Origin: Prevotellaceae bacterium
GTDB taxonomy: Bacteria > Bacteroidota > Bacteroidia > Bacteroidales > Bacteroidaceae
Assembly (NCBI GenBank): GCA_029219385.1
Contig: JAQXTH010000016.1
Span: forward strand, 1 to 39,796
Direction: 5' to 3'
Length of the DNA stretch: 39,796 bases
The notes under the pieces were generated by a model, which worked only from the letters and a program-made list of their open reading frames with translations, had not been told where the DNA came from and did no database searches. This document shows, piece after piece, positions 18,101 to 26,092 of this stretch. Made by a program: the position numbers and the translations under genes. The stretch's first letter is position 1. Every line of letters begins with the position of its first letter.

Positions 18101-18345
18101 AGCGTGCAGAGTCGCGCACGGCAATTTTCACTCCTGACAATATTACCGGAATAGATGGTGTTGTTTCGTTTGTGAAGCAGATTGGTGATAAACTTGTTTT
18201 TGAAACGAAAGAAAAAACTCTGATGCCTATCTATGGAGTAGACGGTCGTTTATATAAGATATTTGAGTTGGCGGAAGGTCAACACTCCGTTACTTTGCCA
18301 AAGGGCATTTATTTAATAGATAAACAAAAAGTAGTTGTGGAATAA
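15178..18345 (+). CDS. Second secreted CotH-kinase protein with dockerin and cohesin-like domains
   Basis: This 1055-aa paralogue of the protein at 9931-13689 lacks the second trefoil-like region and the acidic linker. Order: signal peptide (1-20); one beta-trefoil-like region (about 22-185); beta domain (about 215-375); CotH-kinase domain (about 385-765) with IKGRGNTSW, KGKHWNLIANAQ and GPVWDFDW (639-646; D643/D645); type I dockerin (780-838) with DVNGDGRITTAD and DMDSNDIITVSD; cohesin-like domain (about 860-975, GLQFDLTVP); and a C-terminal module (about 991-1055) ending GIYLIDKQKVVV. The CotH cores of the two proteins are far more alike than their N-termini. Its stop overlaps the metF start (TAATG), so metF may be translationally coupled to it. 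Substrate and partner are unknown. Confidence 0.85.
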   Translation: MKRICLIVVLFAFVASMASAGILKFSPYVKYRIESIYSTGSSVALGANHNINSPLCLERYSVLAKAEDCYWKFDYKGDGKYSICNASTNEYITLDDNYASTPMILRYIHLSTEIEGDASLWYIKKTDNDAYGEVIYFQNAYNESFFFNLRSNSYVMGAYGKSPESVPYGINELFRIYDENDELYIAEEISEDTTVVEEHDSLALLPIECPIVHIYRADGKLDAFPQNFIVSSSVSSDSVVIKAINGRTYAYASYEVDSISENAPIMPHFNSFKFNNKYNHHIVEDAQGIFYGDTLITAYVVGIGKNLRPSFKLDDDVQAWIADKPQQSKVSSVRFTRDITYTIARRGYNILRQTVDSVYQIRPYGSETTVRVDFATDHSVGQYTVPTIYITTDDGTMITSKSYYWKAKIRIDGAGVFPDMPETAMEIKGRGNTSWTSTGKAPYHMKFATAVKPLGLTKGKHWNLIANAQRRSMTSNAIAMKMAQLVETAAPNHEIPVDLYINGEYRGSYNLTEKIGFSNNSVDLQYENYATMLELDRYYDETYKFRTTRYNLPVNIKEPDFSDKESTTLITQDLIKTSFERLTNALYDGEDISGIVDLDYLARFLFVDEFTGNFELMHPKSTFVYNENILNADSKFIFGPVWDFDWAYGYCNNSNYFTSYDTVDYFQRTDGDGYPWVYKQRYCGEKFDKIYYNLWYDFVNSGKLDELIDFCDDYYDFAARSFTHDNTKWGRGDASTYAEVTKNAKKWLRTRANHVLDYMTNTLGYGSKNYITSPLNPRPGDVNGDGRITTADVVCVFNYILNLPNEEFNFLQADMDSNDIITVSDLLAVRNLIGSAKSKGFYGLPLADAIVSLGTVSETNNGVNLPLNIIVDEGDYCGLQFDLTVPAGMTVDNIDLSSSVPDFDVSVSAVEKEEGSSAERDCYRVSIYSSAKHLFPRGSSEINIEMGWPDGGEPKKVVNFSLAGVMFVDAVGEDERAESRTAIFTPDNITGIDGVVSFVKQIGDKLVFETKEKTLMPIYGVDGRLYKIFELAEGQHSVTLPKGIYLIDKQKVVVE

Positions 18346-19298
18346 TGAAAATAACAGAACTTATATCTAAATCATCTCATACAGCATTCTCTTTTGAGGT
18401 CTTGCCTCCGCTCAAAGGAGCCGGCATAAATAAATTGCAGGACGACATTCGCAGTTTGTTGGAGTTTGATCCTAAATATATTAACATCACGGCCCACCGC
18501 AGTGAAGTCGTGATGAAAGACTTGGGAAATGGTTTAATGGAGCGAAGCACCTTGCGCAGACGGCCCGGTTCGGTTGCTGTGGCGGCTGCATTGCAAAAGG
18601 AATTTGGCGTGACGATTGTGCCCCATATATTGTGTTCGGGTTTCACACGCGAGGAGACGGAGTATGTGCTTATCGATTTGCAATATCTGGGAATTACAAA
18701 CTTGCTTTTGCTCAGGGGCGACAAGGCTCGCGAAGATGCTTTCTTCAAGCCAGTGAAAGATGGCTATTCCCATACTATAGAGTTGCAGAAACAGGTCAAT
18801 GACTATAATAAAGGTTTTTTTGTAGACGGTTCACCGATGAAAGAGATTGGTCCGACTTTTAGTTATGGAGTGGCTTGTTATCCGGAGAAACACGAGGAAG
18901 CCCCCAATATTGCCACAGATGCTTATTGGTTTAAGAAAAAAGTAGAGATGGGAGCAGAATATGGGGTGACTCAAATGTTTTTTGACAATCAGAAATATTT
19001 TGATTTTGTCAAGAACATGAGGGAACAAGGAATAACGGTGCCGATTATACCGGGCATAAAACCATTGGCAAAGTTGAGTCAGTTGAATGTTATTCCGCGT
19101 TTGTTTCATTGCGATATGCCCGAGGAATTGACCAAAGAGGCGTTTAAGTGTAAGACAGACGACCAAATCAAAGCGTTGGGCATAGAGTGGTGTGAATATC
19201 AGTGCAGAGAATTGATAAAGGCAGGCGTGTCAAGCATACATTTCTATATGACCGGCAATGTGGAGAGCTTGCGTGAAGTAGCAAAACGAGTTTTTTAG
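18345..19298 (+). CDS. metF: 5,10-methylenetetrahydrofolate reductase MetF
   Basis: MetF reduces methylene-THF to methyl-THF with FAD, supplying methyl groups for methionine synthesis in the cytoplasm. The N-terminal FSFEVLPPL (15-23) contains the catalytic glutamate (E18, matching E28 of E. coli MetF). NITAHRSE and LLLLRGDKA follow as further parts of the TIM barrel. At 317 aa it has the usual bacterial length. Its ATG overlaps the stop of the upstream CotH gene by 1 nt (TAATG), and holB follows 10 nt later. No SAM riboswitch or MetJ-like operator is visible. Its position behind secreted-protein genes implies shared transcription rather than a shared function. Confidence 0.95.
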   Translation: MKITELISKSSHTAFSFEVLPPLKGAGINKLQDDIRSLLEFDPKYINITAHRSEVVMKDLGNGLMERSTLRRRPGSVAVAAALQKEFGVTIVPHILCSGFTREETEYVLIDLQYLGITNLLLLRGDKAREDAFFKPVKDGYSHTIELQKQVNDYNKGFFVDGSPMKEIGPTFSYGVACYPEKHEEAPNIATDAYWFKKKVEMGAEYGVTQMFFDNQKYFDFVKNMREQGITVPIIPGIKPLAKLSQLNVIPRLFHCDMPEELTKEAFKCKTDDQIKALGIEWCEYQCRELIKAGVSSIHFYMTGNVESLREVAKRVF

Positions 19299-19308
19299 TT
19301 GTAGGCTT

Positions 19309-20427
19309 ATGTTATTTAAGGATGTTGTAGGCCAAGAGGAGATTAAGACTTTGCTCAAGTCGCAGGTTGACAATGGACGTTTGCCTCACGCGTTGCTGCT
19401 TGCGGGTGAGACCGGCTGTGGCACGTTGGCCTTGGCTTTGGCTTTGGCAAACTATATTCTTTGCAATAACAAGGTGGCCGGCGACAGTTGTGGAGTTTGT
19501 CCTAACTGTGTGAAGACAAAAAAAATAATCCATTCGGATTTGCATTTTTCTTTCCCTTTCATAAAGGTGAGAGACACAACCACGGCAGACACCTATCTCA
19601 AGGAGTGGCGCGAACATCTTTTGACAGACAAGTATTTCGACCTTAACGATTGGTTGAATGTATTGGGGTCAGACAACAAGATGCCTTTAATCACTGAAGC
19701 GGAGAGTGACAATATAATTCGCAAGATGTCTCTTTCGTCGTATGAAGGAGGTTGGAAAATAATGATTATATGGCTGCCGGAAAAAATGAACGGCAGTGCA
19801 TCAAACAATTTGTTGAAAATACTTGAAGAGCCCACAAAAAATTCTTTGTTTATTTTGTGTGCGGAACATGCGGAAGAAATCCTCCCCACCATACTCAGCC
19901 GTTTGCAGCGCATAGATGTTCCGCCACTTTCTACAGAAGAGTTGTGTAGGGCATTGATAGAGAAAAGAGGTGTAGACAAGACAATGGCGATGAGTGTTGC
20001 CCGTGTTTCGGGTGGGAATTATCTAAAGGCATTAAAAACACTTTGCAGTGCAGACAATACACAGGAAATGTTTGATAGCTTTGTTTCTCTGATGCGTTTG
20101 GCTTATATGAGAGACGTTCCTGCATTATTGAGGTGGAGTGAAGAAATATCATCTTTTACTCGTTCTCGCCAATCGGCTTATCTCGCATATATGCAAGAGA
20201 TGTTGAGAGAGAATTTTATGTATAATTTCGGTCGGCCCGAATTAAATTTCATGACGGCTCGCGAACGAGAGTTTTCCACTAAATTTGCAAGATTTATCAA
20301 TGAACGAAATATCATAAGATTTTATGAGGAATTTTCGCGTGCGCAGCGTGATGTGGTGGGCAATGTGAGTGGCAAGACAATCTTTTTTAATCTTGCGTTG
20401 CAGACCATTATGCTTTTAAGGAGTTAA
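19309..20427 (+). CDS. holB: DNA polymerase III delta' subunit
   Basis: This is a clamp-loader subunit that helps open the beta clamp during replication. The AAA+ N-terminal domain starts with VVGQEEIK and has the degenerate P-loop GETGCGT (33-39), with Gly-Thr where an active ATPase would have Lys-Thr; delta' subunits characteristically do not hydrolyse ATP. Four cysteines (C52, C61, C64, C67) have the same 9-3-3 spacing as the zinc site of E. coli delta'. The later segment NNLLKILEEP is the sensor region of the family. It has full length (372 aa). It is followed by ricT and gldH, a gene order I associate with Bacteroidetes. Confidence 0.93.
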   Translation: MLFKDVVGQEEIKTLLKSQVDNGRLPHALLLAGETGCGTLALALALANYILCNNKVAGDSCGVCPNCVKTKKIIHSDLHFSFPFIKVRDTTTADTYLKEWREHLLTDKYFDLNDWLNVLGSDNKMPLITEAESDNIIRKMSLSSYEGGWKIMIIWLPEKMNGSASNNLLKILEEPTKNSLFILCAEHAEEILPTILSRLQRIDVPPLSTEELCRALIEKRGVDKTMAMSVARVSGGNYLKALKTLCSADNTQEMFDSFVSLMRLAYMRDVPALLRWSEEISSFTRSRQSAYLAYMQEMLRENFMYNFGRPELNFMTAREREFSTKFARFINERNIIRFYEEFSRAQRDVVGNVSGKTIFFNLALQTIMLLRS

Positions 20428-20447
20428 AAATAAAATAATGACATAGT

Positions 20448-20466
20448 TTGTGGTTATATACCACAA
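20448..20466. promoter_or_regulatory. Short perfect inverted repeat upstream of ricT
   Basis: TTGTGGT-TATAT-ACCACAA is a 7-bp perfect inverted repeat with a 5-nt spacer, 21 nt before the ricT start. It is not followed by a T-run, so it is not an ordinary terminator. It could be a protein-binding site or a small hairpin; the role is unknown. Confidence 0.4.
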
Positions 20467-20487
20467 TAATAATATAATGATTTTGAC

Positions 20488-21771
20488 ATGGATAATACAA
20501 TATGTTGCGGTGGACGTGGTTTGAGTGCTAAGGGTTGTGGTCGTATGGACAAACAACTGAACACGTTTGATTATCTTGCAGACGTGCCTGGTAGTATGAA
20601 GATGACAGATCTTGTTGAGGTTCAATTCAAGAATACTCACAAGGATTATTTTGTCAACTCAAATCATTTGCCGCTGAAAAAGGGTGATGTTGTGGCGGTA
20701 GAAGCATCACCGGGACATGATATAGGAACGGTAAGTCTTACGGGCCCTCTTGTGGCATTGCAGATGTCAAAACAACGTCTTAAAGCAGATGCCGGAACGA
20801 AGCGTGTTTATCGTTTAGCCCGAGAGGTTGATATAGAAAAATTCAATGAGGCAAAGGCGCGTGAGCAGTCAACGATGATTAAATCGCGTGCCATAGCAAA
20901 GAATTTGGGGCTTGACATGAAAATCGGTGATGTGGAATATCAAGGTGATGGCGGAAAGGCAATATTCTATTACATAGCAGACCAGCGCGTTGATTTTCGT
21001 CAGCTTATCAAGGTTTTGGCATCGGAGTTTGGCATTCGTATCGAGATGAAGCAAATCGGCGCACGACAAGAAGCCGGTCTTATCGGAGGTTTCGGACCAT
21101 GTGGGCGTGAAATGTGTTGTGCAACATGGATGAAAAATTTTAATACCGTCAGCACAGGTGCTGCCCGTTGTCAAGATGTTTCTCTTAATCCGCAGAAACT
21201 TGCCGGTCAGTGTGCAAAATTGAAGTGTTGTCTAAATTATGAAACGGCCGTATATAGTGAGGCTCTTCAGAAATTGCCTCGACGTGATGTGAATTTGGAG
21301 ACACAGGATAATATATATTATTTCTTTAAGGCAGATATATTGGCCGGTTTGATCAGTTATTCTACCGATCGTCATTTTGCTGCAAATATAGTTACAATAT
21401 CAGCAGAGCGAGCCGCGGAGGTTATCGAAATGAATCTTAATGGAGAAAAGCCCGAGACACTTGCAGGAAGCGATGTCGCACCTTCAAAGCCCGTGGTTGT
21501 TGATTTGGCAGAACAAGACAGTCTTACACGTTTTGATAAAAGTAAACGTAAGAAAAAGAAAAATCGCAAATCAGAGCGCAGACAGCAATCAGAGAATTTA
21601 TCTTCAGAGGTTAGCCAAACAATAGAGACTTCAGTCAAAGAAGTGAATACCGATGCTGTTTCGGCCCCGGAAAAACAATCTCCGGAGCAGGGCAACGAGA
21701 ATGGTGGCGGTGAACAACGTCGTCGCCGCAACTATCGACACAGAAGGTTTAATCGAAATGGACAGCAATAA
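20488..21771 (+). CDS. ricT: PSP1/RicT-family protein
   Basis: This protein belongs to the PSP1 C-terminal-domain family that includes B. subtilis RicT (YaaT), part of the RicA/F/T Fe-S complex affecting RNase Y and development. The PSP1 domain covers about residues 40-290. Conserved cysteines stand in GPCGREMCC (C205, C210, C211) and CAKLKCC (C242, C247, C248), the likely iron-sulfur or metal ligands. The C-terminal 100 residues are disordered-looking and basic (KRKKKKNRK and an RRRRNYRHRRF end), suggesting RNA binding. Bacteroidetes have no sporulation, so the role here is unknown. It lies between holB and gldH, and gldH starts inside its last codons. Confidence 0.88.
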   Translation: MDNTICCGGRGLSAKGCGRMDKQLNTFDYLADVPGSMKMTDLVEVQFKNTHKDYFVNSNHLPLKKGDVVAVEASPGHDIGTVSLTGPLVALQMSKQRLKADAGTKRVYRLAREVDIEKFNEAKAREQSTMIKSRAIAKNLGLDMKIGDVEYQGDGGKAIFYYIADQRVDFRQLIKVLASEFGIRIEMKQIGARQEAGLIGGFGPCGREMCCATWMKNFNTVSTGAARCQDVSLNPQKLAGQCAKLKCCLNYETAVYSEALQKLPRRDVNLETQDNIYYFFKADILAGLISYSTDRHFAANIVTISAERAAEVIEMNLNGEKPETLAGSDVAPSKPVVVDLAEQDSLTRFDKSKRKKKKNRKSERRQQSENLSSEVSQTIETSVKEVNTDAVSAPEKQSPEQGNENGGGEQRRRRNYRHRRFNRNGQQ

Positions 21772-22234
21772 AAATGTGTTGTTTCTAACTATTGTCGCGG
21801 CGCTTATCTTTGCGAGTTGTCGGTCGGAACATAGGGTGTTGTATCATCAATATCGGTCTATGGACATTGATGGTTGGGAAACACAAAATGTTATGACATT
21901 TGATATAGATAGCATACCAAAGGATATGCAATGCAGAATGGCTGTCGGATTGCGTGTAACGCGCGACATTCAGTTCCAGAAGATTTATTTGCTTGTTGAC
22001 CAATGTTGGGAAAACCCGAAGATGGTGAAACGTGACACCGTAGAAGTGAAATTGACCGATGTCATGGGCAATCTTGAGGGAGATGGTATTTATATTTATA
22101 CGACAGAAGTGGAATTTGATAAAAATTTATCGCTCAAGCGTGGCCAAACGGCAACGGTCTCTGTTTCGCATATCATGAGGCGTAATTTGTTGTTTGGAGT
22201 GAGAGATGTGGGATTGAAACTTGTTTCGGATTAG
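21758..22234 (+). CDS. gldH: GldH-type lipoprotein
   Basis: This small lipoprotein (158 aa) is of the GldH type, required for gliding in Flavobacterium but widespread in non-gliding Bacteroidetes. The N-terminal signal MDSNKNVLFLTIVAALIFAS ends at the lipobox cysteine C21. The following HRVLYHQYRSMDIDGWETQN and the RRNLLFGVRDVGLKL end are typical of the family. The frame is open further upstream inside ricT, but the ATG at 21758 places the signal peptide at the N-terminus. It overlaps ricT by 14 nt, so translation is probably coupled. Its location should be the inner leaflet of the outer membrane or the periplasmic face. Confidence 0.85.
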   Translation: MDSNKNVLFLTIVAALIFASCRSEHRVLYHQYRSMDIDGWETQNVMTFDIDSIPKDMQCRMAVGLRVTRDIQFQKIYLLVDQCWENPKMVKRDTVEVKLTDVMGNLEGDGIYIYTTEVEFDKNLSLKRGQTATVSVSHIMRRNLLFGVRDVGLKLVSD

Positions 22235-22244
22235 TTGTTAGAAT

Positions 22245-23156
22245 ATGAAGATTGCTGCGATAGACATAGGCTCAAATGCTTTGAGGCTGTTAATCAAGGA
22301 TACGGATACTCCAAATTTCCTCGAGACCCTTGATGTGATTAACAAAGGGGAATATTATGAGCGAGTTCCACTAAAAAGTGGAATGGATGTTTTTGGAGCG
22401 GGCATGATACTGCCTAAGTCGGAGATTACTTTAAAGGCGGCATTGTGTCGCTTTTCTTCAATCATGCGAGCATACGGAGTGGTGGCTTATCGTGCCTGTG
22501 CAACTTCTGCTTATCGTGACGCGGCAAATGGTGAAGAGGTTGTTGCACGAGCAAATAGAGAAAGCGGTCTTAATGTAGAGATTATAAGCGGAGAAGAGGA
22601 GGCTCGTATCACTCGTTTCTCTTATATTCCACCTCATTGTTTTAATGGTGATACATTTGTGTTTGCAGATGTTGGTGGAGGCAGTACGGAAATTAGTGTT
22701 TTGCGTGACAACAAATTGATTTATTCCCATTCGTTTCAGTTGGGTTCCATGCGTTATGTTTGTGGCAATTCTACTATTGAGCAAGAAGCCTTGCTTGACA
22801 CTGCTGTTAGAAAGATAGCTTGTAAGCATGAGCGCATTCATTGTATTGGAGTTGGGGGTTGTGTGAAGTTTATGAGTCAATATCTTAATGCGCGAAAAGG
22901 TCTAAAGTCTTTGGTTGCTCCTTTAGTAATAAAGGTGTCAGAGATGAAAGAAGTCTACTCGGTGTTGTGTACTTTAACTCCCATTGAAATCTCCAAGCAA
23001 TATGGTTTGCCACTCGAGCGGGCAGATATACTTACTCCGGCCTCTTCGATTTTTCTGCGAATTGCAGATTCCTTGAAAACAGATGAGATTATTGTGCCGG
23101 CTATTGGGGTGAGAAACGGAATTATTGCTGAATTGTATAAACAGTATGGAGAGTAA
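22245..23156 (+). CDS. Ppx/GppA-family phosphatase
   Basis: This ASKHA-fold phosphatase is of the exopolyphosphatase / guanosine pentaphosphatase family, linked to polyphosphate and (p)ppGpp turnover. The visible family motifs are AIDIGSNALRLL (5-16), RACATSAYRDAANG, ISGEEEA, ADVGGGSTE and GVGGCVKF. At 303 aa it is the short form without the C-terminal HD-like domains of E. coli Ppx, and it may be either enzyme. It begins 10 nt after gldH and closes the plus-strand block; the next gene is convergent. Confidence 0.9.
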   Translation: MKIAAIDIGSNALRLLIKDTDTPNFLETLDVINKGEYYERVPLKSGMDVFGAGMILPKSEITLKAALCRFSSIMRAYGVVAYRACATSAYRDAANGEEVVARANRESGLNVEIISGEEEARITRFSYIPPHCFNGDTFVFADVGGGSTEISVLRDNKLIYSHSFQLGSMRYVCGNSTIEQEALLDTAVRKIACKHERIHCIGVGGCVKFMSQYLNARKGLKSLVAPLVIKVSEMKEVYSVLCTLTPIEISKQYGLPLERADILTPASSIFLRIADSLKTDEIIVPAIGVRNGIIAELYKQYGE

Positions 23157-23213
23157 AGGATGTTTTCGAGAAAATAAATTTGGTGTTAGCGAGATAATAG
23201 AGAATAATTGGGT

Positions 23214-23774
23214 TTAGATTTCTACTATCTCTTCCGGCACTTCTTCTGTCTCATAGCGAGAAATGTGTGTATTACCATTTTTGTCAATCACTATGGTTAT
23301 GTAGGTTTCTTCGTCGCTGTGTGGTACAGAGATTTCCGCCTCAAGTTTCACACTGTTGTTAGAGAAACCGCGGCACACAATGCGATTAAGTATCGCCTTT
23401 TCTGACAACGAGGTCTCAATTTGTTCTGCAAAGGATTTTTTTGTGAAGTTGTTATTAAAAATCGTGTCTCCCGAGCAGATCACAATAATGTTGGCACAGT
23501 TGTCACAATATGTTCGTTCGAAACTCTCATTCTCGACAGGAGGTAGTGAAAAGTCGGGTTGCATTTTAATTTCCACAATGGTTGACGCATCGTCAGATGT
23601 TTGTGTAATCGGTTGGCGGTAGATACAATATCTACCGTCTTTTTTGTATTCGTCGCCATCATTCATGGTTTGTTTCTGTGTTGTTTCGACAACTTGTGGC
23701 TGTTTGTCGATTTTTTCTTTGCACGAAGCAGATATTATTGTGATAATTAGGAGCAGAGAGACTATTTTTTTCAT
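23214..23774 (-). CDS. DUF4738-like lipoprotein
   Basis: This small lipoprotein of unknown function (186 aa from the preferred start) begins MKKIVSLLLIITIISASC, a signal peptide with lipobox cysteine C18. The mature part is polar and Cys-poor apart from a YCDNCAN motif, and it resembles the DUF4738 family from Bacteroidales. The frame is open up to an upstream ATG at 23804, but that ATG overlaps the -7 promoter box (23802-23809), so translation must start later, at 23774. It lies downstream of the EPS operon but appears to have its own promoter. It is convergent with the Ppx/GppA gene. Confidence 0.75.
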   Translation of the reverse strand: MKKIVSLLLIITIISASCKEKIDKQPQVVETTQKQTMNDGDEYKKDGRYCIYRQPITQTSDDASTIVEIKMQPDFSLPPVENESFERTYCDNCANIIVICSGDTIFNNNFTKKSFAEQIETSLSEKAILNRIVCRGFSNNSVKLEAEISVPHSDEETYITIVIDKNGNTHISRYETEEVPEEIVEI

Positions 23775-23801
23775 TTCTTTTTGTTTTGGGATTGTTGAGT
23801 G

Positions 23802-23809
23802 CAAATGTA
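23802..23809 (-). promoter_or_regulatory. -7 promoter element for the DUF4738-like gene
   Basis: On the minus strand 23809-23802 reads TACATTTG, a full match to TAnnTTTG. The start point would be near 23796, about 20 nt before the ATG at 23774. This decides the start codon against the ATG at 23804. No clear TTTG -33 element is seen. Confidence 0.52.
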
Positions 23810-23865
23810 GTTGGAAAATTTTGTTTTATTTAAAAGGAGAGGGAAAATTATCTTAACATAATAAT

Positions 23866-24981
23866 TTATTTGAGGTAATACAAGTCTTTTTGCCAAAAAA
23901 ATACATAAAGAGCGGTGTTGTCATATCCGTTGAGTAATACCGCGACAAATGTAAATGCAATGAGGCATATGATCGCATAGAAGAGAGGTTTGTTATTCTT
24001 GTGGGCATATCTCATTGTGAATGCAGCGATGATAAAGAGGAAATTTATAAAGTAGTAGTTGATACGCGTGAAAATCATACTATTGATAAGAATGTATTTC
24101 AGCGAGACACCAATAATAAACAAGTCGTATGCAATGTTATAGTATTTTGATTTTGTATATTCTTTTGTTTTCTTGCTATATATTATCAGAAGAGTGATTA
24201 GGATAAGAGTAATGAGAAAACCTAATCCGATTTTTGCTTCAGAGTGCATTTGTAGAGCAAAGTCTTTTTGCGTATAATCATCATATTTTGTCATCTGAAA
24301 CAGGGTGTCGAAATATTGCATTAGGTTTTGAATGATGTCTATTTTCATTAAAATTAAGGAAAAGACAAGTATCGCCAACTCTAATCTTACGCTTCTAAAC
24401 CATTCGTTTTTCCAATGAAATATGGGGTAGAATACAACAAGAAGAATCGCAGAGGTGTGGAATGTAAATGCAAGCGCAACTGTGGCATAATACTTCCATA
24501 CTTTTTTTTCTGCCATGAATTTCACTGCCCAAATCCATAGGGAGAGAGCCAAAATGTGTCTCAGACCGTTAGAATAGGTCAACCATGAGGCACCTATCAT
24601 GAATGTGAATATGATGTAGGGGTATATTTTGTGGTTGTCTTTAAATGCCAAAAAAGTGAAAAAGAGTTGTATGAAAGCAATGGTTCCAAAATATAATGTG
24701 TAGTGAGAGTTTATAACAGAGGCAAAAAATTGGGTTAGCAGTCCAAAACCAATTTCAAATGATTGCGACACGCTTAATTGGTTTGTCGTGGTAGTGTAGG
24801 CATTGTAGTTGTGCAGATAATTGAAAAAATCTACTCCTACGCCATATCTTATTCCGAATATTAAAGAATACACACCAATAGCATATACCATATATTTCCA
24901 TTGTTGTTTAGCCCTGCCTATATAAGAGAGGTAGAGCATGGTGATAGTGAGCAATAGATATATGACGAATGTTTGTATCAT
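23866..24981 (-). CDS. EpsG-family polysaccharide polymerase (Wzy-like)
   Basis: This polytopic inner-membrane protein has about ten hydrophobic segments. Its EpsG-type signatures are RYGVGVDFFNYLHNY (after the second helix) and SNGLRHILALSLWIWAVKFM (mid-protein). In the Wzx/Wzy pathway such proteins polymerise undecaprenyl-linked repeat units in the periplasm. I start at the ATG at 24981 (MIQTFVIYLLL, 371 aa). The longer frame uses a TTG at 25023 that overlaps the wzz gene, less likely because it adds a polar, proline-rich stretch before the first helix. It is the last gene of the EPS operon, 34 nt after the upstream wzz. The identity of the polymer is not evident. Confidence 0.85.
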   Translation of the reverse strand: MIQTFVIYLLLTITMLYLSYIGRAKQQWKYMVYAIGVYSLIFGIRYGVGVDFFNYLHNYNAYTTTTNQLSVSQSFEIGFGLLTQFFASVINSHYTLYFGTIAFIQLFFTFLAFKDNHKIYPYIIFTFMIGASWLTYSNGLRHILALSLWIWAVKFMAEKKVWKYYATVALAFTFHTSAILLVVFYPIFHWKNEWFRSVRLELAILVFSLILMKIDIIQNLMQYFDTLFQMTKYDDYTQKDFALQMHSEAKIGLGFLITLILITLLIIYSKKTKEYTKSKYYNIAYDLFIIGVSLKYILINSMIFTRINYYFINFLFIIAAFTMRYAHKNNKPLFYAIICLIAFTFVAVLLNGYDNTALYVFFWQKDLYYLK

Positions 24982-25015
24982 GTGGAGGGTGGAGTGAGTA
25001 TAAGGGCGTGGGGGA

Positions 25016-26074
25016 TTAGTCAATTAGTTTTATAAGTCGTTTTCTGAAGATATATCCAAGCATCATGAAGTTTGCGACCAACAGCGAGAGTATCATTGTC
25101 AATAATACTTTGGGGAAGATTGGGTGTTGTGGGACAAATGGTTTTTGGATGATGCTAAACACCGGTGTGCAGTCTTGTATTTTTGCCTTGGCAGAATACA
25201 TCTGTATTTCGGCGGCTTCCATTATCAGTCGTTTGTTGCTGACATCCTGCTCGAGTTTTGTCTTTGTTAGTTTCAAGTCCGTGCGGTCAATGTCGATATG
25301 GTTTTTTGCCCATGCCACGAGAGTGGCTTGGGCTTTTTCGTAGTTTGTTTTTGCTTCGGTATAAACGTTGTGGCAAAAGGTATAGTCAATACGTGCTTTA
25401 TTGGTGCGATATTCTATTATAAATTGTTTGAGTCGTTCGGCAATCGTGTCGGTCATCAGTGTGCAAACCAAGGGGTCTTGGTCAGTCACAAAAATAGAGA
25501 TAATTCCCATCTTGCGGTCTACAACACAGATAACGTTGTCTTGTATTTTTTTTGTAATCTTTTCTTGTTCTCTCGTGAGTCTCACCACAGATGTATGTTT
25601 GCGAAGGCTGGCTGCAACAGAGACGTTGTCTTCTTTTTTTCTGAAGATGTTTGAAACAAAGACAAAAGGCTTTTTCCACAGGGGTGTTTTGGTGTGGTTT
25701 TTGAGGTAGTCGTAGTATGTGGTGTTTATTTTGCCATCGATGGTAGAGATTTTGGTGTTGAACAATTTTGTTGTGAAGTTATCAGAATTAACAACATTGG
25801 GATACATCAGCGGATAGATCGCGTCAATTTCTTTTGGCGTGAAATTGATTTGACTTATCAGCTTGAGAATATTGACCACATTGTTGTTTTGGTCGGTTGA
25901 AATTTCGGGTGCAATTTCTGCGTTTGCCCTATATTCTTTGGGGGTAGTGACAACAAAGAGTGATATGAGAGCAACTACCACTATTTGCAGTATTATAAAC
26001 TTCTTTTTGTTTTCCTTAATGACCTTAACCAAAGTTTTGAGGTCGATTATATCATTGTCGATGTCAACAGCCAT
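25016..26074 (-). CDS. Wzz/GumC-type chain-length determinant, copy 1
   Basis: This inner-membrane polysaccharide co-polymerase sets polymer length. Transmembrane helices lie at about residues 25-45 and 322-345, enclosing a large periplasmic domain with a coiled-coil region (about 230-300). The N-terminal segment after TM1 (PKEYRANAEIAPE) is characteristic of Wzz. There is no C-terminal tyrosine-kinase domain or Tyr-rich tail, so it is of the Wzz rather than the Wzc type. A second copy lies in the same operon (28682-29824) with recognisable similarity, for example VTDQDPLVC in both. The flippase gene is 18 nt upstream. Confidence 0.88.
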   Translation of the reverse strand: MAVDIDNDIIDLKTLVKVIKENKKKFIILQIVVVALISLFVVTTPKEYRANAEIAPEISTDQNNNVVNILKLISQINFTPKEIDAIYPLMYPNVVNSDNFTTKLFNTKISTIDGKINTTYYDYLKNHTKTPLWKKPFVFVSNIFRKKEDNVSVAASLRKHTSVVRLTREQEKITKKIQDNVICVVDRKMGIISIFVTDQDPLVCTLMTDTIAERLKQFIIEYRTNKARIDYTFCHNVYTEAKTNYEKAQATLVAWAKNHIDIDRTDLKLTKTKLEQDVSNKRLIMEAAEIQMYSAKAKIQDCTPVFSIIQKPFVPQHPIFPKVLLTMILSLLVANFMMLGYIFRKRLIKLID

Positions 26075-26092
26075 GTTTTCCTTTGAGAGTTG

